A DNA stretch of 64,000 nucleotides from Notospermus geniculatus. Taxonomy: Eukaryota > Nemertea > Pilidiophora > Heteronemertea > Lineidae. The stretch is from the NCBI GenBank assembly GCA_002633025.1, contig NMRB01000378.1, positions 262,988 to 326,987 of the forward strand. The letters run 5' to 3'. Below the pieces are notes generated by a model. It ran no database searches. It had not been told where the DNA came from and worked only from the letters and a program-made list of their open reading frames with translations. Position numbers and translations under genes: made by a program. Below, one piece after another: positions 9,869-21,500 of the stretch (its first letter is position 1; each line of letters opens with the position of its first letter).

Positions 9869-11427
9869 ATGGTCATGAAGGATTTGGTTCAGACGTATTT
9901 TAGGACGTTGGTGCATCACTGGGGTCTTTTAGTATCAGACATGTCACAGCAGAATGTTACGTCATTTCTCGCCTGTGCTGCAGTTTGTTGTCAGCTGAAA
10001 TGTACAACCTTTGTTGTCCTACCGAAAGATTTCGACTCTGTTTGTCAGATGAGCAGAAGGAGAGGAACGTGTATGGAGAAGAAAGAAGCACTTCAATTTC
10101 AAGATGCACGGATGTGTCAGAAAAAGGTAATTTTGTATATAACCAATGCACACAGTGCTAGAGTTGTTTTTAGTAAGCAGAATTTCTCAGAAAACAAAAT
10201 TTACTAAAACGATGTTAAAAAGGTTTCCAATTGAATCCACCAACAATCAGCCTGCTGTCAGTCCGTTACTGACAGCGGGCTGGCATGAAATCAGTGATTG
10301 CGGATGTCAATAGTTCTTTTCATAATCTCATATTCCATGCACGATCCACAGCTGTACTTAGTGCTGTGTATGTCAACACCAGTTTCTGATCAATATTTTG
10401 TTGGCATATTTTTCAGGAGGCAATTAATTATAGCATTCGAAAAACAGGGAAATTCCTGCCACCTGTTGTCCTTTCTCGAACATCGTCTTTGCCCTCTGAA
10501 CCGAGACATGGTTGGCTAGTTGAACTTAATACTTTTTTCAGCAGCCAACAAACCAAATCTCTATACATGCGATCCCGAGTTTATTCTCGACATCGCGGAA
10601 AGGCTGATTATAGTCTTTTGTATCATCATACGGTTTGTCTCAAACCCCCGTACCCAAAGAAAATGCCTACTCGCATTTACAAGTCGTCCATTTTAATACC
10701 GGGTAGTAGTACTGCCAGGGAGATTTTACTCTTGAATGTCGTAAATGGCGCATTTTCCCAAAACATTTTGATCCCAAAATCTGATATCTGCTATGGGAAA
10801 GGGGACCCCACACCTTTTGGAGTAGAAGAGAAATTAATTCATTGGTGCACGAAATTAGGTCTTTTGCAGGGCACTATTTATGACGTGGTGGGATCAGATA
10901 AATCGAACATTCTTGTACTTGAAAATGGTGTCCGCCTTCATCTGAAAGGCATCCCGAGGGGTTTTGGCCGAACGGGACTGTATTCCTTTGTCTTGAATCG
11001 TAGGGATTATTCCGCTATTTTTTATGTTCATTTAGAGGAATACGAGTATAAACAAGTGAAGTACCGTGTCGAATTTAAAAATAAGTTTGACAAACGATGC
11101 ACTGAGACAAGTATTTTTCCCGATCACAACTACGAGATGTTATTCGCAATTGGGAGACCCTTCCTCTCGGGCTTTGCACTGCAGAAGATTCCTGATCCAA
11201 AGGAAGGCCTTTTCAAAAACGGATCAGGGAAGTTCACATTTCAAGAAACAAAGGCCTCTTTTCCTCCAGTAGCTAATTTGCGTCCTGGATATAAGTACCA
11301 CGTGTTCCACCATGACGGATATTTGATCATTTGGGTACGGTCACCAGGAAATGGGCCAGATCAGAAAGAGATTTTCAGGAAGGTTTATATAGCCGCATTT
11401 ACATTACACGAATTTAACCCGGTTTAA
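9869..11427 (+). CDS. Two-exon gene with a PAN/apple-like cysteine module; C-terminal domain unidentified
   Basis: Exon 1 is 9869-10126 and ends in AAG before GTAATT. Exon 2 is 10417-11427, after TTTTTCAG, and runs open for 336 codons to TAA. The join is phase 0 on both sides. Exon 1 residues 32-68 show CAAVCCQLKCTTF with later cysteines, the spacing of a PAN/apple domain, usually extracellular and carbohydrate- or protein-binding. No signal peptide is seen in front, so a 5' exon is probably missing; a hydrophobic segment at about 9290-9360 is a weak candidate. Exon 2 contains GTIYDVVGSDKSNILVLENG and FRKVYIAAF and is not recognised. The last codons (LHEFNPV) fall in a repeat-like end also seen at about 16060-16095. 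This is the only copy here that looks intact. Confidence 0.55.
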
Positions 11428-12129
11428 TTTGCTCTGGGTCAAAACCGGGATACATTCGCTCCATATCAGGTTACAAATTTCTTAAAGCAATGTAATCGGA
11501 ACCGGAGTAGAATCGGGGTAGCCTTGGTTATAACAACCACACGCGTGCGCAATAAAGTTGAAGGACCACAGTATGCGATCTCTTGTAGGTAATTTGACTG
11601 CCGACGTAGAGAAAGCCACCTAGCGGCAGCAACTCAAACTCCAAAAAGCCGTTACATACTAAATCGGGTCCATTCATGCTGAAAATGCTCCCTTTACTCA
11701 ATTCGACCGTTTTACGCCAAAGATCAAAGGGCCAGTGGGTAGCACATAAGACCATAGGTGTGAAAACAGTGACAGTAAGGACCCTAATAAATTAGCCCTC
11801 ATTAGGGGACCAGGCTTAAGCGTCAAAATCATTTTTCTGGCAATGTGTTTCAAATTCAAACAGAATAAATTTATTTCAAATGTTCTGACTAGCAGAATAC
11901 TTCAAAAACGAAGAAAATCCATCAACAAATAAAGATTTTACAACGTTTTTTGGCAAGCATTCACTCGTCTGCGCTATTCCCCACATGAGTGTACCCCCTC
12001 AGCTCTTATAATACATATTGGTATGAATGGTGCAAGTGTTTCCTGATTGGCTGTGGTGCTGTCAATCATACTACATGAACCCATACATGTAGAAGGGACA
12101 TGTGTGAGAGTGACCTTAAAGCGTGTAAT

Positions 12130-12720
12130 TCAAATGTGATGAAATACAATGTAGTGTCAAAATCCTTGAATAGCAGGGATTTCAGCAGCACTCAGTTACA
12201 TTCGATGAGGTGTAAAGAGGAGAGTAGTTCACGGAGGAAATGTCCCCAGTCCTAGCTGTGCACTTTTTAGGCCTAGTTAGATTACATGCAGTGGACTAAG
12301 CTAGATATGCCTAGTTAGATTACATGCAGTGGACTAAGCTAGATATGGGGAAGGAGTGCCAAAATCATTGAAAATGAAGGCACTGAATATAATGACGAGG
12401 GCGAGGTGTGGTGAGGAGAGTAGTCCATGGAGAAAATGTTCCCAGTATGTATACTTTTATAGGCCTATTAAGGTTAGATTCAGTGGAAGTAAGTCAATGG
12501 AGAAAATGTATTTGTACACTTTCTAGGCCAATTAAAGTCAGACAAAATTCTTGGAATGCGATTACGAATACACTTCAGCAGCAATCAGTCAAATGATGAG
12601 GCCAAGGATGAGGCGGGAAATATTCCATGGAGAAAATGTCCCTAAGTATAATAGTACAGTAGAATACTATGTAGGCTGATTAAGGATACATGTAGAGAAT
12701 TAGTGCTTGATGTGGCGAAT
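12130..12720 (+). repeat. Degenerate tandem array, including a 38-39 bp perfect duplication at 12271-12348
   Basis: Units with 'ccatggagaaaatgt' and 'taggcc(t/a)att' recur about every 80-200 bp. Within the array, 'gcctagttagattacatgca' + 'gtggactaagctagatat' is present twice in direct succession. Part of the array is repeated at 34333-34472 and 35217-35300. Confidence 0.6.
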
Positions 12721-13225
12721 TAGTGCTAAAGGGCAGTTCTTCAGCAGAAACTGGCTAATGAGAAATCATGCCACATTTGTAGTTACATCTTCCACACTGT
12801 GGTTCAGACTGCCATGCAAAAAATCCTGCATATGCAGGAAACTGCACTTGAAATCATAATGCAAAGCATTTCTAGCTAAATAGCGACATGAAATAAAGAA
12901 AATTAAAAATCATCGTTTTTGCACTGAATGCTCCTCACTGACCTTGTTTTTATGCCTACCTTGACCAAACAAGCACTCCTCACACCTTGCCCAGCACTAC
13001 ACATATGCTAATTAGGCTTAATGGTTGTGCCTGTTAGTGTGTGCAGTGAGCAGTGGAAGTGCGTGTTCTTCGTGAACAGCCCTAGAGTTTCGGATTGTAA
13101 AGTTCCAGCCTGAAGAAGACCCCGGTTGGGGTCGAAAATTCGCAAACACTTTGGAAATTGCCTTTTTATTTATATATTGTGTGTCAATTTTTGTGCTTTT
13201 CTTCTCTTTCAACAGCCTTAATAGT
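12721..13225. other. Intergenic stretch without a gene
   Basis: No open frame or repeat structure stands out, apart from the short conserved motif at 13103-13156, described separately. Confidence 0.5.
13103..13156 (+). ncRNA. Short structured motif resembling a hammerhead core (copy 1)
   Basis: TTCCA, then CTGAAGA, one A, a perfect GACCCC-GGTT-GGGGTC stem-loop, GAAA, and finally TGGAA able to pair with TTCCA. The order CUGANGA-stem-GAAA is that of a hammerhead ribozyme core, but there is an additional A before the stem and stem III and the cleavage site are not clear. Related copies lie at 18196-18246 (+), 25896-25945 (-) and 57254-57306 (-). Penelope-like retroelements are known to carry hammerheads; the assignment here is inference. 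Confidence 0.3.
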
Positions 13226-13339
13226 GAGGTTTCGCAAGCGCCCAATTAGGCCCTACGACGACGTTTATCTATTGTGTGGGTGTACCCAAACAATAGATAA
13301 ACGTTGTCGTATGGCCTAACTGGGCGCTTGCGAAACCTC
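13226..13339. mobile_element. Near-perfect palindromic micro-element, copy 1 (about 114 bp)
   Basis: GAGGTTTCGCAAGCGCCC at the left and its complement at the right, with 'acgacgtttatctattg' / 'caatagataaacg' inside, fold into one long hairpin with a short loop. A second copy lies at 15661-15778. Confidence 0.85.
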
Positions 13340-14160
13340 GCCAATGGCTGAATATATAGCTACAACAAGTAGATAGAAGGCTGATTAAAGCGATGTACGC
13401 GAGCTACACGTCGATAGTTCCTCTATTTCCCATATGGCGGCAGCACTACAGTTTATTGATGGAATTCCAAGTAGGTCATCTCATTATAATACTACGGAAT
13501 TGACTATGACCAATCAGCTGCAAGGAGAGTGACATGAGTGACAGGGATGCCGACGGCGACGATTCTTTGAGTCATCCGCAAAAACATGCGAAGGATGGTG
13601 TTGGCAGGGGGTCAACGACGTTCAGGAGGTACACTCCTACTCATTAGTGCTACAACAATTTCCTGTCTTCACATGCCGCCATCTGGCTAAACGTGCAGCA
13701 GTGACGCGAATTCTCTGGTCGGTCTCCTCACACTTCGGTTTTTTCGCCGCCATGTTTCTTGTTAGTCTGTCGATCTCGTTCTCGGAAATCCCTGTGAGAT
13801 TTGGAAATTTTTCCGGCAGTAAACACTTTTGTTGCCCAAATTCATTGAAATAATATCAATAAAAGATTTTTCATGAACCTTTTTATTGTATAAAACGTTA
13901 ACGATACCGTAATTTGATCGTTCAAATATGCTAGAAATCACACGAGATCAACTTCAAGAACTCCACCAGCTATGAATGAAATTGCGGAGCTGTCGCGGGT
14001 CGTGATTAGTTGAACGAGATTTCATTTTCAACCACGCGCGTACATCGCTTTAAAGCAATTGGCTCGCGGGGTTTGTTGGGGTGCCATAGTGACAGTTGGT
14101 CCTCAATATCAAGCGCCATTTTGAGAAAAAGGCGAAGGAAGGATTTTAGTTTAAGGGTTA
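13340..14160. other. Gene-free stretch
   Basis: No supportable gene. The 68-codon open frame near 13647-13853 has no family resemblance or splice support. Confidence 0.5.
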
Positions 14161-14341
14161 TGTAAAGTGACTCGAAATCTCGAATTTTTGACGCAAAAAA
14201 TCTGACTAACTGCGCACTAAATGGAGAAAATAAGGCTCGGGGCACGTCCTTATGACGGCTCCCCACGCCTTGTTTTCCAAATTTAGTGTGCAGTTAGCCA
14301 GATTTTTTCTGTCAAAAATTCGAGATTTCGAGTCACTTTAC
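14161..14341. mobile_element. Inverted-repeat (fold-back) element
   Basis: 14161-14222 and 14281-14341 are reverse complements over about 60 bp (for example 'gtgactcgaaatctcgaatt'). The loop is about 58 bp. It is non-coding. Confidence 0.75.
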
Positions 14342-14399
14342 GTAAACCTTAATGGGAAATGCATTAGACAGCCACACTTCGGAGACGTATTCTGCAAAA

Positions 14400-15116
14400 T
14401 CTGCCGCTTCGAAATCAACGTGAATAGTACAAAATGTACATTTTGACCGACTGAATTTGAAAATGTCATTAATCCGTTTTAACAAATTTTTCATGGAACC
14501 TCGTCCCTTCGCATATTTGCACAGGTTTTGCACATGACTGGAGCACAAAACAAACGCCGTGAGCCATTTGCTTTAAGGGAGGTAAGTTGGAATAAAACCT
14601 CAGTTTTCAGTAAAGGGGGATTTTCGTCATGTTTGCCGACAACGTAGTTAGCTCTTGGGTTGGAGAGTGACGCGTTGGCGCCGGTGTAGCAGTAAAAAGT
14701 GTCCCCCCTGTAAAAAGTGTCCACTTCTATTGTTGAATGACGGAATAAGCGGCATGCATATAGAAACCAATTGTCAGAGATTAGAATGTAACAATAGGAT
14801 CTTTTGTTCCCAGGACATTCTTTCCCAGGACATTCTTTCCCTTCACACCTGCTGTTGAGAAAAAGTGGAAATACCGTGGTCCAAATGGAGGCGCCAGTTT
14901 TTGTTGTCCTTCTGCATCAACACTCAATTTCCGAAAATCAAATTTTACCAAGTTTCCTACAAACTTATAGGAGGTACATGTACCTCCTATCGACACAAAC
15001 GAAGGATAAAGGCAAGCAGAAGGGCCAAGGCGTCCCTGCAAAGAATAACAAGAGCAACGCAGAGCGTGGCATATGCCCCCGACTGGTATGTTGTTTGTGG
15101 GCGAAGCAATCTGAAC
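14400..15116. other. Gene-free stretch with repeat pieces
   Basis: It holds a copy of 'cttgggttggagagtgacgcg' shortened by mutation near 14653 (also at about 8558), a doubled 16-bp 'ggacattctttccca' near 14814-14843, and a perfect 24-bp palindrome at 14967-14990 centred on 'ggtacatgtacc'. No gene seen. Confidence 0.5.
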
Positions 15117-15567
15117 TTAATTGACGGAAACTCGATTTCAAGATGGCCACCATAGCCGCCATCTTGGATGTGCGGCGGAGCTGGTCATCGAAAGGAACCG
15201 TCCCCTCATAGATGCAAACCCTCACAAAAAAATTCAGGTTGATTGTGCAAAGCGTTCTCAAGTTAATCAACGGAAGCCAATTTCAAGATGGCCACCATAG
15301 CCGCCATCTTGGATGGGTGGCGGAGCTGGTCGTCGAAAAGAACCGTCCCCTTATAGAGACCAACCCTCACAAAAAAATTTAGGTTGACTGCGCAAAGCAT
15401 TCTCAAGCTAATCGACGGAAACCGATTTCACGCTGGCCACCATAGCCGCCATCTTGGATGGGCGGCGGAGCTGGTCATCAAAAGGAACCGTCCCCTCATA
15501 GAGACCAACCCTCACAAAAAATTCAGGTTGATCGGTCAAAGCGCTCTCAAGCTAATTGACGGAAACC
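15117..15567 (+). repeat. Tandem repeat, three units of about 145 bp
   Basis: Units begin near 15118, 15262 and 15408 with 'aat(t/c)gacggaa'. Each contains 'ggccaccatagccgccatct', 'ggcggagctggtc' and 'ggaaccgtcccc'. 'atggccgccat'-type words of this sort are common to several other tandem-structured repeats in the window. Confidence 0.85.
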
Positions 15568-15621
15568 AAATGTTAACGGACACCGACGACGACATCGACA
15601 CGACACATGCGCCACGACATA

Positions 15622-15653
15622 ATGCCCCCGACTTTTTTGGAAGTCGGGGGCAT
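15622..15653. repeat. Perfect hairpin ATGCCCCCGACTT / AAGTCGGGGGCAT
   Basis: A 13-bp perfect stem encloses a 6-base T/G loop, followed by 'aaaaata'. It lies just before the palindromic micro-element at 15661. Confidence 0.7.
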
Positions 15654-15660
15654 AAAAATA

Positions 15661-15778
15661 GGGAGGTTTCACAAGCGCCCGGTTAGGCCATACGACGACG
15701 TTTATCTATTGTCTGGGTATACCCACACAATAGATAAACGTCGTCGTAGGGCCTAACCGGGCGCTTGCGAAACCTCCC
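15661..15778. mobile_element. Near-perfect palindromic micro-element, copy 2 (about 118 bp)
   Basis: GGGAGGTTTC...GAAACCTCCC with 'aagcgcccggttaggcc' arms and an interior nearly identical to copy 1 at 13226-13339. The few differences between arms and between copies show they are not fresh duplicates. Confidence 0.85.
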
Positions 15779-17230
15779 TATTGCCGGCTTCACCACTACG
15801 ATCAGGTGACACTCACTCCCGCCAAATCATTTCCCGGCATGGGATGTGGGTTGCTTGGCAACCAAGTTGGTCAGCGAGTTTACTCTGGGGCACACCACGG
15901 GCGCGTGTTTAGACTACGAAATTACGCCGGGTTAGATCTTAACCCGGGGCGTGCCTCACCACTTACTGGAGTAAACTACACCAGTGTAACACATTTTTTA
16001 ATCCGGAGCAGGTTTATGTGTGCGTTTACACCTGTCACTCACACCGGGTTAATTCGCAACCGGTGCTGCCCCGGGTTAAATTCGTGTAATGTAAAAGCCG
16101 TGTAAAAGCCACTACTTCACCCACCACTTCATTGCTTTTACGGACGTCATTTCTAACATCTTCGAAGCTAGTTTAGACATTCGCATGGCACACTGCATCC
16201 ATGCCGACTCCATGACATATGCAACCCACGCTGTGTTGTTTTGACATGAAGGCTATCCCCGATCTAAAAATAGATGATGACTTCATGGCGCGACCTTTGA
16301 TGACCTCTGGTTGACCAATCACATGCCGAGTTGGCTCTCAAGATGCATGTCGTAGAAGTGAAGGCAGAACTACGACACGGGACCAGTCTACACCTTCCCG
16401 AGACTCACCTGGCGAACTGAACCAGCCTGAGGTTGGTGAAGGTCAGTTGTTTCGCTTTTACACGCGGAAAAATAACCGGAACCTCCTCGATCCAGTCTCG
16501 ATCCGTAACGCACCCGCACCGTGTAAAAAGGCCTTATTGAAGAATACTCTCCGTTTTACTAGGTAAAAGACTAACGTGGATGGTACATGAACGTTAGGTT
16601 ACGTTCATCTTGTAACCTGGAATGTGATTGGTTATGCCGTCGTTTTCCACCAGAGTGGCGCTGCGGTCGTGAACGTAAGCTTGATTACATGCAACGTGCA
16701 GCTCGTGAAGTGTTCACAGTCAAGCTTTAGGACAAGCCTCCGTATGAATATAAATGAGCTAGTGGTATGACTGCTGAATAACGAAGGGCAGAATGAATAC
16801 CGGTACCTCGTAATGTTTCACTGCACTGTGAAATGAGACATACTGTTGAGTACATCCAGAGCTGGGTCGTTCTCGGGGTCGTTCTCATTCTTGTATACTC
16901 ATGCAGCAGGCATGAAAGCAGTGTCTTGACTCGCGCAATAAAGAATGAAGTTTGCCTTGGCAGGCGCAGGAGGGGAGATTCAAATCCCTCGTGAAGCACG
17001 GCAATTGCGCAGGAAATTATGGAAGAATTTTGCGATATGACGGATGCGCAGGGGCGTGGCTGGTCCCTGGTGTGTGAGGCTGTGGATGGGGTGGGGGTGC
17101 ACTCATTTGGTAAATGGCACACCACTGCAGAAAAAAAGGAAAGTAACGTTCTGCATGCTTTTGACTAAATTCAAAGACTAAATTGACTAAATTCAATATA
17201 TTGGACTAAATTCAAAGAGTCCCCGACTTT
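15779..17230. other. Gene-free stretch rich in old repeat fragments
   Basis: Around 15927-15947 there is a near-palindrome CCGGGTTAGATCTTAACCCG, and 16060-16095 matches, inverted, the end of the PAN-gene copies at about 11395-11430. A 132-codon minus-strand open frame (16727-17125) has no recognisable features and is not accepted as a gene. Confidence 0.45.
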
Positions 17231-17345
17231 CCTTGTAGCTTACTATCTTCCTGACCAGGAAGATGGTAAGCTTGTACCTTACTATCTTCCTGACCAGGAA
17301 GATGGTAAGCTACAAGTCCTTGTAGCTTACTATCTTCCTGGTCAG
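17231..17345. repeat. Array of short palindromes
   Basis: Two nearly identical palindromes of about 37 bp (17236-17273 and 17277-17313), each 'ttactatcttcctgaccagg' plus its complement, are followed by a half copy at 17319-17344. Confidence 0.8.
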
Positions 17346-18087
17346 ATATACTAATATCAAATATACTAATATTTGATAGTATGTATGATGAATCTGCAGG
17401 GGCATGGCATAGGTTGTGTTATCTGTTGCAACGTATGACAGCTGAACTGTGAAAAAAGGGTCTTTAATTTTTAACACTTCTTAAGCGGAACTTCTTCTGT
17501 TAGGATGGGTGATATTAACGAACACATTCGACGGATTTAACAAACAACATCTCTGTATTGACAAGCGGCCATGAGGTCATTACAAGCTGCGCTTGCGCAC
17601 AAGCATGAATCCAAGTTACACTCGCTTAGCATAGATGGCGACACTCTACGGTCACCAATACTGACACTACATCTCCCTTTCTTCAAGATTGAAAAGTCCA
17701 AAGAGTGATTGGGAGACTGGAATGAAATCTGATTGAAACACACTCAGAAATTACAGCAACTGTTAACAACTCAACTATAGCTCAATCTGAGTAGAATAAG
17801 GTAATGAATTGTAAACAACAAACAGTCCTCATATAAATTGATGCCCATTCTATTTTAGAAGTAGGTGTGGCAACCAGCCACAGACAGCATATATGATCAC
17901 GCCCCCATTACCTGTTTAGCCAATTAGAACATGGATACCATATTAAGAACTTCCATATTTGTAACCTCTATCTTCTCTCTCTCTAGTCTACCTTTTTTGT
18001 TTTAAATATAATTAGTCTTTAGTTTGGAACCACGGCGTTCACTTGTTCTTTGTGTTTGTCCATCTCCTTTTGTGCCTTGCGCGCACA

Positions 18088-18122
18088 NNNNNNNNNNNNN
18101 NNNNNNNNNNNNNNNNNNNNNN
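18088..18122. other. Assembly gap (35 N)
   Basis: A run of N lies inside the 3' region of the Gypsy element. Confidence 1.
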
Positions 18123-18195
18123 ATCCTGTCTACACAGGTGTTAGTTCTACATTTGGGTTTCAGCGCAGTCTTTTCTAGAGTTTCAGATTGTAAAG

Positions 18196-18246
18196 TTCCA
18201 CTTGAAAAAGACCCCGGTTGGGGTCGAAAATTCGTGAATTCTGGAG
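18196..18246 (+). ncRNA. Hammerhead-like motif, copy 2 (degenerate core)
   Basis: TTCCA, a changed core (CTTGAAAAA), the same GACCCC-GGTT-GGGGTC hairpin, GAAA and TGGA. The flanks also match the 25.9 kb copy ('catttgggttcag'-like words). The altered core would not be catalytic. Confidence 0.3.
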
Positions 18247-18574
18247 ATTGACTTCTTGCTTATTATCATTTTGTGTGTCAATTTTGTGCTTTTCTGTATC
18301 CTGAAGAGTTCAAACATGTCAAAACATAGTCCAACATTGGGACTGATACCCAAAACATTTATACCATGAAAGGAAAAGCTAGTTAGCACACTGCCTAAAC
18401 CTGAGTCTATACCAACACTTCAAAATCACAGTTTGTGACTCTGCAAGTACTGAGCAGCGATCCGCCTACACTCAGAACTTACAATGCAGACATGAGCGCA
18501 AAGTTAGGTGTCTGCATATTTTGGGTTTGGCCTTGATACACGGCCAGACCTTGTAAGATACACGGGAGGCTCTT

Positions 18575-21500
18575 TTAAAACACTGAGCCATCACAAGCGG
18601 GTGTCCTCTCCAATGTTGGCGGCGCTTCCAACTTTGGAGACGGAGAGTCAGAGTCTGTCTCTGGTAGCTTATTAATCTGTACACGATTCCTCCTGAACTG
18701 TCCTGTTGGTGTTTTCACAATATAGGACCGATCATGCACCTTCGTGTCGACGACTCCTGTCTCCTTACGACCAGGTAGGTATACTTCCTGACCGTTTTCC
18801 AATGAGGGGAGATCTCTAGCACGATGAGACCTATCAAAGCTGAGTTTCGACTTCATACGGAGATTCTCTTCCTTCCCACGGAGAACGACTGAATCAGGAA
18901 CAGCTGGTAACAGCTTATCTGGAACCATAGGGATTTTGCTCCTGATACGACGATTGTACAACAGTTCAGCTGGGCTGAATCCGCAAGGTAGGGGTGTACT
19001 ACGATAGCACAGCAAGGCCGCATAAGGGTCTACTGCCGAACTGAGAAGCCCTTTTAGTGTCTTTACTGCTCTCTCAACTTCTCCATTACCCGACGAATGC
19101 AGGGGACTCATGGTAACATGCTGGAATCCATAGTCTTGAGAAAAGCTAGCAAACTCTGCTGCGGTATACTGTCCACCATTATCACTCATCAGGGTCTCTG
19201 GGACACCATGCCTGGCGAAGAATGATTTCAGATGTGTGATTGTGGTTTGGCTGGTCAAGTCCTCTAAGCGTGCCATCTCAATAAATCGAGAATAGAAATC
19301 CACGACCACGAGGTACTGAGCCTTTCTAAATTCGCACAAGTCTGTTGCGACCTTCTGCCAAGGTCTTGTAGGCATGACGGAAGGACGAAGTGGCTCCATC
19401 TGGTTCCGAGAAGCCTTACTACAGATGCGACAGTTTTTCACAAGGTCCTCGATTTGACGTGAAATGCTTGGCCACCAAACTGACTGTAGGGCACGTTGGC
19501 GGCATTTGACAATGCCCTGATGGCCTTCATGCAAACGATCCAGCATCTCTAGGCGAAGAGATGAGGGCACAAAGATCCGAGAGCGATAGAGTAATAACCC
19601 TTGGACGATAGTCAGATCCGCCTGGTAAGACCAGTATTGCTGTAGCAACGAAGTGAGCTGACATTTAGCAGGCCAGCCGTTTTCCACATATGAACATAGC
19701 TGCCTACATAACTCGTCCTCCAACTGATGTTCCCTAATCTGCTGCAACCGACAATCTGTAGCTGGCAAATTTTCCATTATGAGATCGACATATGCATTAG
19801 TGAGCTGACTAAGATCCTCATCGCCACCTTCCCTAGCCGGTGTCGTTGGTGCCCGCGACAAAGTGTCTGCAATGTACAGCTGGCTTCCTGGCACATACTC
19901 GATATCGTATGAGAATCGCATTAGTCTCATCCTCATGCGCTGAATCCGCGGCGGGAGCTCATCCAACGATTTCGATCCTAGTAGTGAAATGAGCGGCTTG
20001 TGATCCGTCTCAAGCTTGAAATGTAGCCCAATCAGAAAGTCTTCAAAGCGACAGCATGCCCAGGTGGAGGCCAATGCTTCCTTTTCAATCTGGGCATATC
20101 TAGTTTCCGCAGGAGCGAGCGATCGAGATGCAAATGCTACAGGTTTCCACTGATCATCTGAGTCTTTCTGCCTGATGACTGCCCCCAGCCCATACGAGGA
20201 ACTGTCGGCAGTTACACGTATCTCACGAGAAGGATCATACAGCATGAGCACTGGCGCTGCACAGATCAGGTCTTTGATCTTCTGAAAGGCATTGTCCTGC
20301 ACTGGACCCCAAGCCCAGGTGTTCTTTGCTGATAGCAACTGTCTCAGAGGCTCGGAATGCGTCGCAAGGTCTGGGAGAAACTTCCCCAGATGGTTAACCA
20401 TGCCCATAAATCTTCTCAGATCCTGGACATTGAGTGGCGTAGGTAGCTGGGAGATAGCTTGGACCTTGCTGGGGTCGACCTTGATACCATGCTCACCGAC
20501 GACGTGACCGGCGAAAGTTATTTCCGGAACTCTGAAAACACACTTAGCGCGATTAAGCGTGACCCCCGCTTCGGCTAACTTCTGAAGAACTTTCTCGAGA
20601 CGTTCATCATGTTCCTCAACTGTTTTTCCAAATACCACCAAATCGTCCATGATACACACAACACCTTCGAGTCCACGTAGGATGCTATGAATCTGACGCT
20701 GGTAATGCTCCGGCCCCGAGTTTATCCCGAAAGGCAAGCGCTGGTAACAGTACCGACCGAATGGAGTAATAAATGTGGTACGAAGTTGAGATTCCTCGTC
20801 GGCTAACCTGATTTGATGAAAGCCCCTGTTCGCATCCAGTTTCGAGAAAACCTTCGCCCCAGCCATCTGCCCTAGAACATGATCGACAGTGGGCAACTGG
20901 TGACGCTCACGTAGGACCGATTCATTGAGCTTTGTGAAATCACAACAGACCCTGATGTTCCCATTGCGTTTTGGAACAACAACTATGGGTGCGCACCAGT
21001 CTGTAGGCTGAGTCACTTTTCGGATTACTCCCAAGGATTCAAGACGATCCAACTCCTGTTTCACTTTAGGCATCAGCGGTATAGCAATACGTCGAGGCAC
21101 AGGAACGGCGAAGGGCTTGGCATCCTCACGCATCTTGATTTGGCACGGATGTGGCATTTCACCAAGTCCACTGAAGAGCTGGGGATAGTCGTCGATACTA
21201 CCCACATTCAACTGCACGATGTCGAGATCGCAACTGGTGTAACGGCTTAGTAGCGCAGAAGCACCTCCTTCGATGACATAGATTTCTGTCTGCACTGGTT
21301 TTGCTCCATTCTTACGACGAATAGTGCACTTGAAAGTGCCAAGTGTCGGCAACGGCTTCCTGTCAGGACCTCTGAGCGTCCTGCGAGTAGGGAATAGCAT
21401 CTTGTATTTGAAATGCTTTTCATAGACTGACCTAGATATAACGTTTACATCTGCACCAGTGTCAACACGGAAACTCATAGGAGTGCCATCTACGTTAAGC

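Larger units (their letters stand above)
8622..12720 (+). repeat. Segmental duplication, unit 1 long copy (pairs with 27.80-35.30 kb)
   Basis: The sequence 'ggctgaacaaccgggcatta' starts collinear similarity with 27804 onward. It runs through the PAN-type gene to 'cagctcttataata' at 12000-12013 (unit 2: 32520-32533), and resumes at 12508-12720 against 34333-34472 and 35217-35300. A third, partial copy of its first part lies at 25660-26460. Breaks in collinearity mark later insertions in unit 2. Confidence 0.85.

Noticed and set aside
15117-15567. CRISPR-like array
   Set aside because: Only three units of about 145 bp that are similar along their whole length; no short repeats with unique spacers. 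Eukaryotic context.
16727-17125. 132-codon minus-strand open frame
   Set aside because: No domain, no splice signals, no duplicate copy and a low-information sequence.
17498-18560. A complete 3' LTR of about 1 kb for the Gypsy element
   Set aside because: Only 80 bp are shared with the other side; the remainder holds other repeats and a gap, so the LTR end cannot be set.
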